From: Halieaceae bacterium UBA6060
GTDB taxonomy: Bacteria > Pseudomonadota > Gammaproteobacteria > Pseudomonadales > Halieaceae
Direction: 5' to 3'
Length of the DNA stretch: 64,000 nucleotides
Assembly (NCBI GenBank): GCA_002428935.1
Contig: DIYG01000109.1
Span: 1-64,000 of the forward strand
How positions within the stretch are numbered: position 1 is the stretch's first letter; the number at the start of each line of letters is the position of its first letter. The position numbers and the translations under genes are program-made. The notes beneath the pieces are model-generated. The model was not told the DNA's origin and did no database searches. It was given only the letters and a program-made list of their open reading frames with translations. Of this stretch, positions 18,023-26,887 are shown piece by piece.

Positions 18023-18195
18023 CAGACGCTCCCCGTTTTCACTGGCCTATGGCAAGGCACTAGTTTGCTACGGCCCTGGGGCTCGCCTCCACCCGATTCT
18101 TGCTTGGCACAGGTGTTAGGGAAACTTACCGTTTACGCCCTGTGGGACTTATAGGCTCGCCCGGTTCAATACCTGCGGCCGCTACCTGGGGGCAA

Positions 18196-18990
18196 TCAAC
18201 CCTGGGGGGTAAGGGCGAGTTGACGAGACTGGGCTACCAGGCGCCCACTGCTGTCCCAGAGTTCTCCATCCTCTTCCATCATCCCCCCACTGATGAAACG
18301 CGTACTGAAACGACAGCGCAGCCAGCCCGGCTCGGGAACGCCACGAACGTGCGCGGTCAATTCCACCGTGGGCGTCCAGGCGACGGGGAGCTTGGCATTG
18401 AAGATCGTTGGGGGAAACGCATCGGTGGCCAGAAGCAGACCAAAGACATCCATAGGCTCGTCGTTGATGAGTCGAATCCAACCCCGTAGTAATGGATCGC
18501 CACTGGGGTTGCCCGCGAGAAACTGGGCATCGTCGGGATGCAAGCGTAGCTCCACCCGGCCCATCATCGCGGGCGGAAAGCCAACTTCCTGATTGGGTAC
18601 GGTGAGAGGGCAGTCTTCCGGTGGGGGTAGATCCGGAGGGCTGGCGTCTACGCGCACGGGACCTTCGATGCGATTGAGATCACTGAAAGAGCCAAGCAAT
18701 TCGATAAGGGGTTTATCGGGCCCCTGGAGGGTCGCGCGCACGGTGGTGAGGCGACGTCCGACCTTTACGATCTGTGGCGTGATGGATACGGGGCCTGGTC
18801 GTCCCGGTGATAAATAGTGAGCGGTAACCGTTACCGGGTGGGGGAGCTCTGCGGCAGCGGCCATAGCGCGGGCACCGATGGCCATCAGGTATCCGCCGTT
18901 GGCATTGCCAACCACGTCCCATCCTTCGTGAATGGCCGCTTTATAGGACATATCCTTGGTGTCTACGGCGGTGGCGTCAAAAAAGCTCAT
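18196..18990 (-). CDS. Acyl-CoA thioesterase-like protein (double hot-dog, TesB-like)
   Basis: A 264-residue protein with two hot-dog halves. The N-terminal half has GWDVVGNANGGYLMAIGARA, where family members place the acyl-binding helix, followed by PVTVTAHYLSPGRPGPV. The C-terminal half has AWTPTVELTAHVRGVPEPGW and SGGMMEEDGELWDSSGRLVAQ. It fits the thioesterase superfamily that hydrolyses acyl-CoA esters, cytoplasmic. It lies upstream of, and divergent from, fadH, consistent with fatty-acid metabolism. Confidence 0.85.
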   Translation of the reverse strand: MSFFDATAVDTKDMSYKAAIHEGWDVVGNANGGYLMAIGARAMAAAAELPHPVTVTAHYLSPGRPGPVSITPQIVKVGRRLTTVRATLQGPDKPLIELLGSFSDLNRIEGPVRVDASPPDLPPPEDCPLTVPNQEVGFPPAMMGRVELRLHPDDAQFLAGNPSGDPLLRGWIRLINDEPMDVFGLLLATDAFPPTIFNAKLPVAWTPTVELTAHVRGVPEPGWLRCRFSTRFISGGMMEEDGELWDSSGRLVAQSRQLALTPQG

Positions 18991-19197
18991 GGTTGATGGG
19001 TAACTCCAAATATGGGTTCTAAAATGAAATGCACTTTGTGATGAGCGAACACTAGCTTTTCTCGTGCCATTTGTCAGCCTCTTGTGAATACGTCGGGAGC
19101 TGACGAGAAGATTGCCTTAGGCCTGCTTGACGCTAGGTCGCAATCCTGTGAGGGTTGCCTCGCGCTGAACAGGCCTTATCTGAGAGAGATCCTCCAT

Positions 19198-21270
19198 ATG
19201 TCACTCGCCACGTCTGCCGACACCCCGGCCCATCCAGAGTTTCCGCATCTGTTTTCGCCCCTGGACCTGGGTTTCACGCAGCTGAAGAACCGGGTGCTCA
19301 TGGGTTCCATGCACACGGGCCTGGAAGAACTCGGACCGGAAGGTTTTGAGCGTATGGCCGCGTACTACGCGGAACGCGCCGCCGGGGGTGTGGGCATGAT
19401 CATCACCGGCGGCAATGCTCCCAATGATGCGGCCGCGTTGGCCCCGGGGGAGTTTGGTGCCTTCAATGCGGATGCCCATGTGCCCCTCCATCGACGGGTG
19501 ACCGATGCGGTTCACGAAGCCGCCGAAGACTGCAAGATTTGCCTGCAAATCCTTCATGCGGGCAATTTGGCCTACAGCGCAGACCCCGTAGCACCTTCAC
19601 CCATTGCCTCGCCTATCAATCCCCGCGAACCCCGCGCCATGACCGCGGATGACATTGAAACAACGATTCAGGACTTTATCCGCTGTGCCGAGCGAGCTCG
19701 AGCCGCAGGTTACGACGGTGTTGAGATCATTGGTTCGGCGGGTTACCTGCTCAGTACCTTTCTCCTAGCGAAAACCAATCATCGACAGGACGAGTGGGGG
19801 GGCAGTTATGAAAACCGTATGCGTTTACCGGTAACGATGGTTCGGCGCATGCGTGAGGCCCTGGGGCCAGATTTCATCATCATTTACCGCATCGCTGCCA
19901 TGGAGCTGATGGAGGACGGCAGCAGTTGGGATGAGGTAGTGACCCTCGGCAAAGCCATCGAGGCGGCCGGGGCCACGATTATGTCAACGCACTTTGTCTG
20001 GCATCAAGCGCAGGTCCCGACCATATCCACCCGCGTGCCTCGCGCAGCCTTTGCTGGAGTGACGGGGCGGCTGCGCAAAGAGCTGTCTATCCCCATGATC
20101 ACCAGCAACCGCATCAATATGCCCGCCGTCGCCGAAAAGGTATTGGCCGACGGGCTGGCGGATATCACATCCATGGGGCGGCCCATGTTGGCGGACTCCC
20201 AGTTTGCCCGGAAGGCCTATGAGGGACGGGTCGATGAGATCAACACCTGTATCGCTTGCAACCAGGCCTGTCTCGATCATGCCTTTCGCGGTAAGACCGT
20301 ATCCTGTCTGGTGAACCCCCGGGCTTGCCATGAAACGGAGCTCAACTATCAACCTACGGCGCAGTCCAAGCAGATTGCTGTGGTCGGGGCCGGTCCCGCG
20401 GGGCTGGCTTTCGCAACGACCGCTGCAGGTCGCGGTCATCGAGTTACCCTGTTTGAAGCCAGCGACGAGCTGGGCGGGCACTTCAATCTCGCCATGCGAA
20501 TCCCCGGTAAAGAAGAGTTCTTGGAAACGATTCGTTACTACCGTCGCCAGCTTGAATTGACGGGCGTCGAGGTGCGCTTGAACACCCGGGTCGACGCCAA
20601 GATCCTGACTGAGGGCCAATGGGATGACGTGGTGGTGGCCACGGGGCTCGTGCCTCGAGAGCCCGGTATTCCTGGAATCGATCATCCCATGGTGATGGGG
20701 TACGACGAGGCCATACGGGGCACGCGCCCCATCGGTAAGGCCGTGGCTATCATCGGCGCCGGTGGCATTGGTTTTGATGTCGCCGAATTGGTATCTCACG
20801 CTGGCGAATCGGCGGCCCTTAATATCGACGTGTTCGCCCGGGAGTGGGGCATCGACTTCGAAAATCATCCCCGGGGCGGTGTAGCGGGGGTGCAGCCCCA
20901 AATCGAGACCGCGGAGCGGGAGGTGTTCCTCCTGCAGCGCAAACCCACCTCTCACGGTCGCGGTCTGGGACCGACCACTGGCTGGGCCCACAAGATTGCT
21001 CTTAACCGTCGCGGCGTGCATATGCTCCGCGGTGTTCAGTACGACCGTATCGATGATCATGGATTGCATATCACCGTCGACGACCAGACTCAGCTCCTGC
21101 CAGTGGATACCATCGTGGTTTGTGCGGGGCAGGAATCTGAGCGCAGCGTATTCGACGCGCTAAGCCAGGCGCGCGACAATGTTCATCTTATTGGCGGCGC
21201 TGACGTGGCAATGGAAATTGATGCCAAGCGCGCTATTGATCAAGCCTGCCGCTTGGCGACAGAGCTGTAG
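19198..21270 (+). CDS. fadH: NADPH-dependent 2,4-dienoyl-CoA reductase
   Basis: A 690-residue three-part flavoprotein used to degrade unsaturated fatty acids with even-position double bonds. The N-terminal OYE-type FMN barrel begins FSPLDLGFTQLKNRVLMGSM, essentially the E. coli FadH pattern. A 4Fe-4S cluster is bound by Cys351, Cys354, Cys358 and Cys370 (CIACNQAC...SC). The C-terminal FAD/NADPH domain has VVGAGPAGLAFA and IIGAGGIGFDVAEL and ends GGADVAMEIDAKRAIDQA. The ATG was chosen by alignment of the start with FadH; an in-frame GTG at 19084 would add 38 unlike residues. Confidence 0.95.
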   Translation: MSLATSADTPAHPEFPHLFSPLDLGFTQLKNRVLMGSMHTGLEELGPEGFERMAAYYAERAAGGVGMIITGGNAPNDAAALAPGEFGAFNADAHVPLHRRVTDAVHEAAEDCKICLQILHAGNLAYSADPVAPSPIASPINPREPRAMTADDIETTIQDFIRCAERARAAGYDGVEIIGSAGYLLSTFLLAKTNHRQDEWGGSYENRMRLPVTMVRRMREALGPDFIIIYRIAAMELMEDGSSWDEVVTLGKAIEAAGATIMSTHFVWHQAQVPTISTRVPRAAFAGVTGRLRKELSIPMITSNRINMPAVAEKVLADGLADITSMGRPMLADSQFARKAYEGRVDEINTCIACNQACLDHAFRGKTVSCLVNPRACHETELNYQPTAQSKQIAVVGAGPAGLAFATTAAGRGHRVTLFEASDELGGHFNLAMRIPGKEEFLETIRYYRRQLELTGVEVRLNTRVDAKILTEGQWDDVVVATGLVPREPGIPGIDHPMVMGYDEAIRGTRPIGKAVAIIGAGGIGFDVAELVSHAGESAALNIDVFAREWGIDFENHPRGGVAGVQPQIETAEREVFLLQRKPTSHGRGLGPTTGWAHKIALNRRGVHMLRGVQYDRIDDHGLHITVDDQTQLLPVDTIVVCAGQESERSVFDALSQARDNVHLIGGADVAMEIDAKRAIDQACRLATEL

Positions 21271-21342
21271 GACAAAAGGTATCGCCCCGGCTAAGCGATT
21301 CTTCCTGGCTTGGCCGCGGGCCGTAACGAGGTAACGCCCGGC

Positions 21343-22101
21343 GTGCACATCTCCGCCTATCTTATGCAAGCTTGGCTGCTCGGCATGGCCGCTGTGCTGG
21401 CGGTCCTGGCGTTGGGAACGGCTCTGCGTCGCGCCAACTGGTCAGCTCTGAAAGCAAGTCCTGGGCGCCTGCACCTTATTGCCGGAGGAGCTGTGGCCTG
21501 CCTCTTCCTTTGGCTTCTCAACATTCACCTGGTCGATGGTTTGATCCTGCACTTTCTGGGTATAACCACGCTGACCCTGGTAGTGGGCTGGTCTTACGCG
21601 GTGCTGGCCGCAACGATCGCGGTGGTGGTGTTTTACGCGGTGCAGGGCCTGGCCTGGCCGGGTTTGGGCTTGTCCCTATGTTTGACGGTGTTGCTGCCGG
21701 CGACGGTGACCCGCGTATTGGTCCAGCTGTTACATCGCCCGAGTCTCAAGCACCCTTTTGTCTACATCCTTGGGGCGGGCTTTGCCGGCGGGGGTCTAGT
21801 GGTACTGCTGCTCGCATGCATCACCCTGGTTCTATTCTGGTTTTCGGGATTGGATGCCTATGTGGCCGCAGCGGCCGAGTGGTGGCCCCTGGTCCTACTG
21901 ATTATGTTCTCGGAAGGTTTCATCAACGGTATGTGCGTATCCGCCCTGGCAATCTTTTATCCCGACTGGGTGAAGACCTTTGATGATCGCTTCTATCTCG
22001 ATGGAGAGCGTTCTCACCGCCGGGGTGAGGCAAGTTCGCGGTTCGATGAGGATGATAGCGGTAACGATGATCAGCCTTCGGATCCGCCCAAAAACGACTG
22101 A
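21343..22101 (+). CDS. CbiM-like energy-coupling-factor permease-family membrane protein
   Basis: About 252 residues with six or seven hydrophobic segments and a charged C-terminal tail (acidic, rich in Asp and Ser). Motifs NIHLVDGLILHFLGITTLTLVVG and EGFINGMCVSALAIFYPDWVKTFDD match the proteobacterial branch of the CbiM/energy-coupling-factor permease family, which in other bacteria is linked to cobalt or nickel uptake. No ATPase or other transporter subunit is adjacent, so activity is unclear. Start uncertain: I prefer the GTG; TTG at 21310 or ATG at 21364 are possible. Confidence 0.75.
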   Translation: MHISAYLMQAWLLGMAAVLAVLALGTALRRANWSALKASPGRLHLIAGGAVACLFLWLLNIHLVDGLILHFLGITTLTLVVGWSYAVLAATIAVVVFYAVQGLAWPGLGLSLCLTVLLPATVTRVLVQLLHRPSLKHPFVYILGAGFAGGGLVVLLLACITLVLFWFSGLDAYVAAAAEWWPLVLLIMFSEGFINGMCVSALAIFYPDWVKTFDDRFYLDGERSHRRGEASSRFDEDDSGNDDQPSDPPKND

Positions 22102-22116
22102 GCGAGGCACGACCCC

Positions 22117-22886
22117 TTGACTGATTTACTGCCCTGGGAATATGGGGCTATCGCATTGCTATTCATCTGGGGGGGATTCGTGCGCTCGGGCCTGGGCTTT
22201 GGAGGGGCGGTATTGACCTTGCCCTTCCTGCTCATGATTCGCGATCAACCCTTGTTGTTCTTGCCAATTATCTCTGTACATCTGCTTTTTTTTCCGCCAT
22301 AACTGTCTGGCAAGCCCATCGCAGGGAACCCTCGGAGACTAGTCCTGACGGCACCGTCAACTGGGCGTTTCTGCGCTATGCCCTGCCGCTGATGCTGGTA
22401 CCCAAGCTGATCGGTGTCGCCGGAGTGATTACCCTTCCCGGGTCCCTGGTGAGTGGCTTCATTTTTTGCACGGTCTGTGTGTATGCCTTTAGCTACATCC
22501 TCGGTAAACCATTTCGCAGTGGCAGTGCCCTAGTGGATGCCTTCTTTCTTATGCTCGGAGGGTATGTCAGTGGCGTATCGCTGATTGCAGCCCCGCTGGT
22601 GGTACCCATCGCCGCTAGCCGGGTTCCCCGGGAGCAGTTGCGCGACACCTTGTTTGTACTGTGGTTTGTCTTGGTGGCGCTGAAGCTCATCGCTTTTGTT
22701 TTGACCGGTGTGGATTTGCAGTGGAAACAACACCTATGGCTGCTGCCCTGCGCAACTATTGGCCATTTTTTGGGTCTGAGCTTTCATCGTTATTCGCTCC
22801 GCGCTGACACTCAGGTATTCTTTCGTTACCTCGGCGTAGCCCTGTTGCTCGTGAGCCTCGCCGGACTGGCGCGGATGCTGGTCTGA
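22117..22886 (+). pseudogene. TauE/SafE-family permease gene with a frameshift at a T8 run
   Basis: Two reading frames together make one typical ~256-residue TauE/SafE membrane protein. The first frame (22117-22302) gives GAIALLFIWGGFVRSGLGFGG and then stops. The second frame, open from about 22280 to 22886, continues with FSAITVWQAHRREPS and DGTVNWAFLRYALPLML. The change needs a -1 shift (or one extra T) inside the run of eight T at 22286-22294. The rest has no further lesions, so this may be a recent mutation, a sequencing error in a homopolymer, or slippage-dependent expression. The family exports sulfonates or sulfite and related anions. Confidence 0.75.
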
Positions 22887-23016
22887 ACCCGAGCACCGTG
22901 CGTAGGTAAACGTAGGGGAGGGAGTAAACTGTCATTGGGTGTGTTTGCGGCTATGCTGTAGCTCATCGTCAATGACTAACCCGTCATGCCATTGTAGTTG
23001 CCCACGGAGGCCGCTC

Positions 23017-23472
23017 ATGCGTTATCCAATAAATATCACCCCCCACATGCTGTGTGTCCCGCTGCTCTCTGGACTATTGGTCACGGGCCCAGCCGCCCAG
23101 GCCCAGCCCGCATCGCTAGAATTACAGAGCGACTGGTTAGAACTGGTCAAAGGCCACCGCGACGGTAAAACCGGCGCTGAAATCATGGGTGTCAACGAAG
23201 ACTCTGCGGGCCACAAGACCGTGATGGTGAAAATCCCCAAGGCATCCATGGACGATGATTCCGACATGGAAGAGGTTAAGGTAACGGCTCAGGCACCCAA
23301 AGAACGGGAGATGCCCGATGTGCTGCCGGAACTCGAAACCCAGTGGGTTGATGACTATGACAACGACCACTACGGCCTGCTTGTGAAATTCAATGAAGAC
23401 CAGAAAACACCGTTCCGTCTGTTCTTCTCTACGCAGGGCCAGGGAGCCGAGGTTGGCGGAGCATCACCTTGA
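23017..23472 (+). CDS. Exported acidic protein of unknown function
   Basis: A 151-residue protein with a signal peptide (MLCVPLLSGLLVTGPAAQA). The mature chain is acidic and polar (MDDDSDMEEVKVTAQAPKER, ETQWVDDYDNDHYGLLVKF) and contains no recognised domain. The ATG was chosen because ACGGAGG lies six bases upstream; an in-frame extension to 22939 is Cys/Ser-rich and unlikely. Its stop codon lies inside the -35 box of the tRNA-Arg promoter. Confidence 0.65.
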   Translation: MRYPINITPHMLCVPLLSGLLVTGPAAQAQPASLELQSDWLELVKGHRDGKTGAEIMGVNEDSAGHKTVMVKIPKASMDDDSDMEEVKVTAQAPKEREMPDVLPELETQWVDDYDNDHYGLLVKFNEDQKTPFRLFFSTQGQGAEVGGASP

Positions 23473-23497
23473 CACGATAGGCCCACAAACCTATAGT
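23469..23497 (+). promoter_or_regulatory. Sigma-70 promoter of tRNA-Arg
   Basis: A perfect TTGACA (23469-23474) is followed after 17 bp by TATAGT (23492-23497), and a GC-rich discriminator (GCCGCCCCC) leads to the tRNA 11 bp further on. This is a strong consensus-type stable-RNA promoter, overlapping the stop codon of the preceding gene. Confidence 0.85.
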
Positions 23498-23508
23498 GCC
23501 GCCCCCAC

Positions 23509-23585
23509 GCGCCCGTAGCTCAGCTGGATAGAGTACCTGGCTACGAACCAGGCGGTCGCACGTTCGAATCGTGCCGGGCGCGCCA
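23509..23585 (+). tRNA. tRNA-Arg (anticodon ACG)
   Basis: A full cloverleaf: acceptor GCGCCCG paired with CGGGCGC, D arm with AGCTCAGCTGGATAGAG, anticodon stem CCTGG/CCAGG around CTACGAA (anticodon ACG at 23543-23545, presumably read as ICG), T arm with GTTCGAATC, discriminator G and an encoded CCA. It reads CGU/CGC/CGA codons. Arg tRNA genes are common integration sites; the hipBA pair lies directly behind it, but no integrase or second att copy is visible here. Confidence 0.97.
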
Positions 23586-23590
23586 TATAC

Positions 23591-23621
23591 AAAAAGCCTC
23601 ATCCATCGGGTGGGGCTTTTT
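23591..23621. terminator. Bidirectional rho-independent terminator between tRNA-Arg and hipA
   Basis: A 14-bp stem (AAAAAGCC+TCATCC paired with GGGTGG+GGCTTTTT, including two G-T pairs) with an ATC loop. The T run on the right serves tRNA-Arg, and the A run on the left becomes a U run for transcripts from hipBA on the other strand. It overlaps the hipA stop codon. Confidence 0.88.
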
Positions 23622-24879
23622 ATTTGTATTCGCTGCGAAACCCCTGATATGCAAACGCACCGATGATGCGTTCGCAATCCTGTTCCGTGACACCTTCGGA
23701 GCGAGCGATAGCGTGCCAACGATTTCTCACGGTCTGTTCTACCTCGTCGACGATCTGCGCAGCGTCTTCGGGTTCAAGCGAAAACCGTCGGCATTGACTG
23801 AGGAGATTGGTTGCACCTGCGAAGCGGCCTTGATCGCCACACTGCATAGCGAGTTCGCGGTGCGTTGTACTGACCTGTGTGGACGGCGTCAGATCGTATG
23901 CGGGCGAAAGCCGCCATTCCTGGTTCATCGCAATGATCGCGTGATTTCTTGGGTGGTCATCATTATTGCTAATGAGCGCGTTGAACGTCATCCGGCGAAA
24001 GAGCTCCTGGGCGTCTGCCCGTGGCTGTGAGGACAGCCGGCGCAGCTCTTCGCTGAGTACAACATAAGACCATTTATCGCGCTCATCCTCGTTCGCGCGT
24101 AACACTGTCAACGCGCTGAGCATGCGAGCACGCCGATATCCCCCGCCTGCTTTCTCGCGATCGAAGCGTTTCACAAGCAGCACATCACGGTCGCCGATGG
24201 TCGTGCGCTTACTCGTCGCGCTGCGAATGCCACACTCGCTCGCGAGGAGGAGCATCGCTCGTTCGATCTTGGCATGGTCCCAGCGATCATCAGCGCGGTT
24301 GAATTTGGCGACCCACAATCCGTCGTCATCTTCAACAACAGCCTTCGGACGTGCGCCACCCATGGAGGTTCCACCCATAAGATCATGCGCTTGCTGTGCG
24401 TCTGGGTCATTCGCCGGAATCTCCTCATCAGCGATGATGGCGTCCGCAACCTGTTGCAGGCGCTCCAGGTCGATCGTTCGGTTGTAATCACGGAGAGGCG
24501 CTGGCGGCTCCGCGTTCAAGCCAAAACCCAAAGCGCCGGCACGATCGTCAGGTGAGTGAAGCAAGTAGTCGAGCTCAGAAAGCGCTGCGGATCGAAGATG
24601 TTTTTCAATGACGCGGCGGCCCCAATAGTCGGGACTTGCATCGCGTAACGCACCAAAGAGACCGTTCAGATCACGGGTTTGATAGGTTTGTGTCGTGATT
24701 TTGAGCTCGATCGGATCGATTGGCACTGCGTTCGGGTTGTCACGATAGCTCCGGCCATAAATAAACCGACCGACCGGACTGCCTTGTCTTGTTGTATCCA
24801 GAACGAAACGCCCGGCCGTAGTGAAATGGGTATCACCCGGCAACATGATGTACACGAAGCATTCCGTGTTAGAAGTCAT
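23620..24879 (-). CDS. hipA: HipA-family serine/threonine kinase toxin
   Basis: A 419-residue protein of the HipA family, in E. coli a kinase that phosphorylates glutamyl-tRNA synthetase and causes persistence. Visible features are GGTSMGGARPKA (ATP-binding loop, about 169-180), SNNDDHPRNHAI with the catalytic Asp (about 307-308), and SPAYDLTPS with the Mg-binding Asp (about 329). The start ATG overlaps the end of the HTH gene by 11 bp, the usual hipBA coupling. A longer in-frame extension upstream lies inside the antitoxin gene and is not needed. It closes against tRNA-Arg with a shared terminator. Confidence 0.9.
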   Translation of the reverse strand: MTSNTECFVYIMLPGDTHFTTAGRFVLDTTRQGSPVGRFIYGRSYRDNPNAVPIDPIELKITTQTYQTRDLNGLFGALRDASPDYWGRRVIEKHLRSAALSELDYLLHSPDDRAGALGFGLNAEPPAPLRDYNRTIDLERLQQVADAIIADEEIPANDPDAQQAHDLMGGTSMGGARPKAVVEDDDGLWVAKFNRADDRWDHAKIERAMLLLASECGIRSATSKRTTIGDRDVLLVKRFDREKAGGGYRRARMLSALTVLRANEDERDKWSYVVLSEELRRLSSQPRADAQELFRRMTFNALISNNDDHPRNHAIIAMNQEWRLSPAYDLTPSTQVSTTHRELAMQCGDQGRFAGATNLLSQCRRFSLEPEDAAQIVDEVEQTVRNRWHAIARSEGVTEQDCERIIGAFAYQGFRSEYK

Positions 24880-25210
24880 CATCCAACTCCTTGCGTGGGC
24901 TGCGCCGCCCACGCTCACGGCTTTCGGATAGCGACAGTCCTTCACTGTCATCAGCAGGGTCTGCAAGGGCTGACCAGGGACCTATCAGGTCGTAGGTCCA
25001 GAGAAGGGCGACATACACCGCCGTCGCTGTGGTCGGCTTCCCTTTTTCGGCATCGGCGACAACGCGTCGGCCTGTGCCGATCTTCTCAGCAACGTCATCG
25101 AGCGTCAGATTGCGTCGCAAGCGCGCTGTGCGTAGGTTGTCGCCCAATGTCTTGATCGCGTTGTCGACGACGTAAGGAGGAGCCTTTGTCAGGTTGTTCA
25201 GTCTGGTCAT
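24869..25210 (-). CDS. hipB: HipB-like XRE-family antitoxin
   Basis: A 113-residue protein whose N-terminal half is a Xre/Cro helix-turn-helix (LGDNLRTARLRRNLTLDDVAEKIGTGRRVVADAEKGKP). The C-terminal part is acidic then basic (SESRERGRRSPRKELDDDF) and would be the toxin-contacting tail. It precedes and overlaps hipA, so it is expected to neutralise HipA and repress their shared promoter. Four repeated boxes lie between its start and 25334. Confidence 0.9.
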   Translation of the reverse strand: MTRLNNLTKAPPYVVDNAIKTLGDNLRTARLRRNLTLDDVAEKIGTGRRVVADAEKGKPTTATAVYVALLWTYDLIGPWSALADPADDSEGLSLSESRERGRRSPRKELDDDF

Positions 25211-25334
25211 GTGCGTTTAAAGGCTCCCTAAGTTAATTAAAGTGCGTTTAAAAGCATATATAGATTGATTAGAGAGAGTCAAGCATTATGTGCTTTTAAA
25301 GATGCATAAAGACGATTAGTGTGCTTTTAAAAGC
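25211..25334 (-). promoter_or_regulatory. hipBA promoter with four operator boxes
   Basis: Four copies of a box, GTGCGTTTAAAG/GTGCTTTTAAAG or its longer form ending AAGC, start at 25211, 25242, 25290 and 25321. Their spacing is 31, 48 and 31 bp. On the minus strand TTGACT (25277-25282) and TATATG (25255-25260) are 16 bp apart and form a plausible promoter, flanked by the second and third boxes. The first box abuts the hipB start codon. Autorepression by HipB is inferred from the family. Confidence 0.8.
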
Positions 25335-25549
25335 GCTAATATGTCAGGTCGCGGCAAGCAGCCTGACATAAGTCTTCGAGCTGCGTCTTCCGACATCAGT
25401 ACGACATTGTTAGGCTTTATCCGACACTTGGAGCAACGGACTTTTGAGAACCTACAGTCCGATAAATCGCGAAGAAAAGGTGCAGGTTGGATGCCCGCAG
25501 CGCGAGGACCCCCGGAGGTTGATTGCACCCCTAAGGACTCAACTATCAA
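25316..25549 (-). pseudogene. Possible zinc-ribbon-like gene remnant
   Basis: A 77-residue open frame with FLRDLSDCRFSKVRCSKC and a following basic-hydrophobic stretch, which hints at a truncated Cys-containing (zinc-ribbon-like) protein. It overlaps the last hipBA operator box at its end and has no clear ribosome site. The opposite strand is also open here. I include it only as a candidate gene remnant between hipB and the GST gene. Confidence 0.22.
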
Positions 25550-25610
25550 TCATGCCGAGTTCGGCATGGAAGCGAGATAGGCTCCACGGCAGTTATAAAT
25601 CCTACCCTCA

Positions 25611-26321
25611 TCACCGCAAATCCATCTCCAGCATCTTTCGTATCGACTCTTCAATATATCCACCGCAATACAATTTACCGTAGCGCTTTTCATGGCCGTC
25701 CACGAAGCTCGCCAACGATGGCTGGGCGCCTATCTTTGTGCACAACTCACGGGTACGAGGTGCATGGCTGACAATATCTGTCTCTAGTTCGGGCAGGCAG
25801 CGAATCATGTTGCCGAGGAGGGCATAGACACCGATGTCGGCAAAGCTAGCCCTCTCGCGTCCAAAGAAGCCGCGTGCAACGGATTCCTCAAGCACGGCGA
25901 GCCAGCGGGGAAAGCGTTGGGATCGAAACTCAATCCAAGCCTCGCGCTCCCACATGATGGAGCCGTTGTAACGACATAGCTCCATGAGTATGTCGTTGCA
26001 ATCCATCAGTATCTTCAGAGCGATCGCCGCATCCAAAGGATCCTCGGGCATCAGGTGCAGTTCCTGCGATACATAGGTGACGATGGCGGGCATCTGGTTC
26101 AGCGTAAAGCCGGTGTTTCGGTGGCGAAGTGTCGGCGGCCCTATGAAAGGGATCGGTTGCTCGCTGGGTAAGCGGGCTTTCTGCTCGTTCACTTCGTCGA
26201 AGTCAGTGATTTCCATGAGCGGCACATCGCGATAGGCGAACAGGTAGCTGACAAAACAACCGCGGAAGGGAAGAGGCCAGTAGAGGAGTTCGTAATCCGC
26301 TTCTTTAACCTCGGGTGTCAT
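25611..26321 (-). CDS. Glutathione S-transferase-like protein
   Basis: A 236-residue protein with a thioredoxin-like N-terminal domain (YELLYWPLPFRGCFVSYLFAYRDV, then PFIGPPTLRH) and an all-helical C-terminal GST domain (LDAAIALKILMDCNDILMEL, SFADIGVYALLGNMIRCL). The motif FADIGVYALL is the GST C-terminal N-capping region. The catalytic residue is not certain. Its start overlaps the preceding thioesterase stop by 4 bp (ATGA), indicating one transcript. Confidence 0.8.
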   Translation of the reverse strand: MTPEVKEADYELLYWPLPFRGCFVSYLFAYRDVPLMEITDFDEVNEQKARLPSEQPIPFIGPPTLRHRNTGFTLNQMPAIVTYVSQELHLMPEDPLDAAIALKILMDCNDILMELCRYNGSIMWEREAWIEFRSQRFPRWLAVLEESVARGFFGRERASFADIGVYALLGNMIRCLPELETDIVSHAPRTRELCTKIGAQPSLASFVDGHEKRYGKLYCGGYIEESIRKMLEMDLR

Positions 26322-26716
26322 GAGCGCCCACTTTGTGCATCGATCTGCCGACGCAGGGAGTCTGGAATCCGGTGCTTGGTTTTGTTCGTCGCGTCAAAGT
26401 ACACCAGCACGGCTTTGGCACGGACCGTCAGCTGCTCGTTTTGCCAAATCTCCGAATCGATCGTGAGAGAAGAGTTCCCCACGTGTGCACCCGAAATCCT
26501 GAGCTCTACGTCAGCGCCGAAGAACGTCTCTGCCACATACTCAATCTGGACGCTGGCCAGAGCCCAGTTATTGGCCGACACGTCGTCGGTGTTATCGAAC
26601 GAGGCTATGTAGCCCATGCGTGACACTTCAAGCCAACCCGCAATAGACACATTATTGATGTGACCGAGCGCGTCGGTTTCGTAAAAGCGGGGAGTAATCG
26701 TTTGAGAAAACAACAC
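26318..26716 (-). CDS. 4HBT-family acyl-CoA thioesterase (YbgC/FadM-like)
   Basis: A hot-dog thioesterase with the family start FSQTITPRFYETDALGHINNVS, where the Asp of ETDALGHINN is the catalytic residue. It then has VQIEYVAETFFGADVELR and TVRAKAVLVYFDA. I chose the GTG (GAGAG upstream) giving 132 residues, the normal family length. An ATG at 26872 would add 52 residues of low-complexity type and lie only 15 bp from the divergent gene. Acyl-CoA substrates are inferred from the family. Confidence 0.82.
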   Translation of the reverse strand: MLFSQTITPRFYETDALGHINNVSIAGWLEVSRMGYIASFDNTDDVSANNWALASVQIEYVAETFFGADVELRISGAHVGNSSLTIDSEIWQNEQLTVRAKAVLVYFDATNKTKHRIPDSLRRQIDAQSGRS

Positions 26717-26887
26717 TGTGGCTCTCGCAATGGCCCGAAAAGGAGTAGGGGAGTATGCCGTTGAATCCGTACCGATAGAATGCCTGGCTTTGGTTGGAGT
26801 CTTGCTTTGTGCAAACTGTTCATGGTCCATGGAGCTCATGGATCTCTCCGAGTACAATCGTTGAAAACTCACATCTGAGGCAATCGA

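Noticed and set aside
19084..19197. GTG-initiated N-terminal extension of FadH
   Set aside because: The 38 extra residues do not match FadH; the inner ATG fits the family start.
19984..21069. 361-residue open frame antisense to fadH
   Set aside because: It mirrors the codon structure of fadH and has no domain; a shadow frame in GC-rich DNA.
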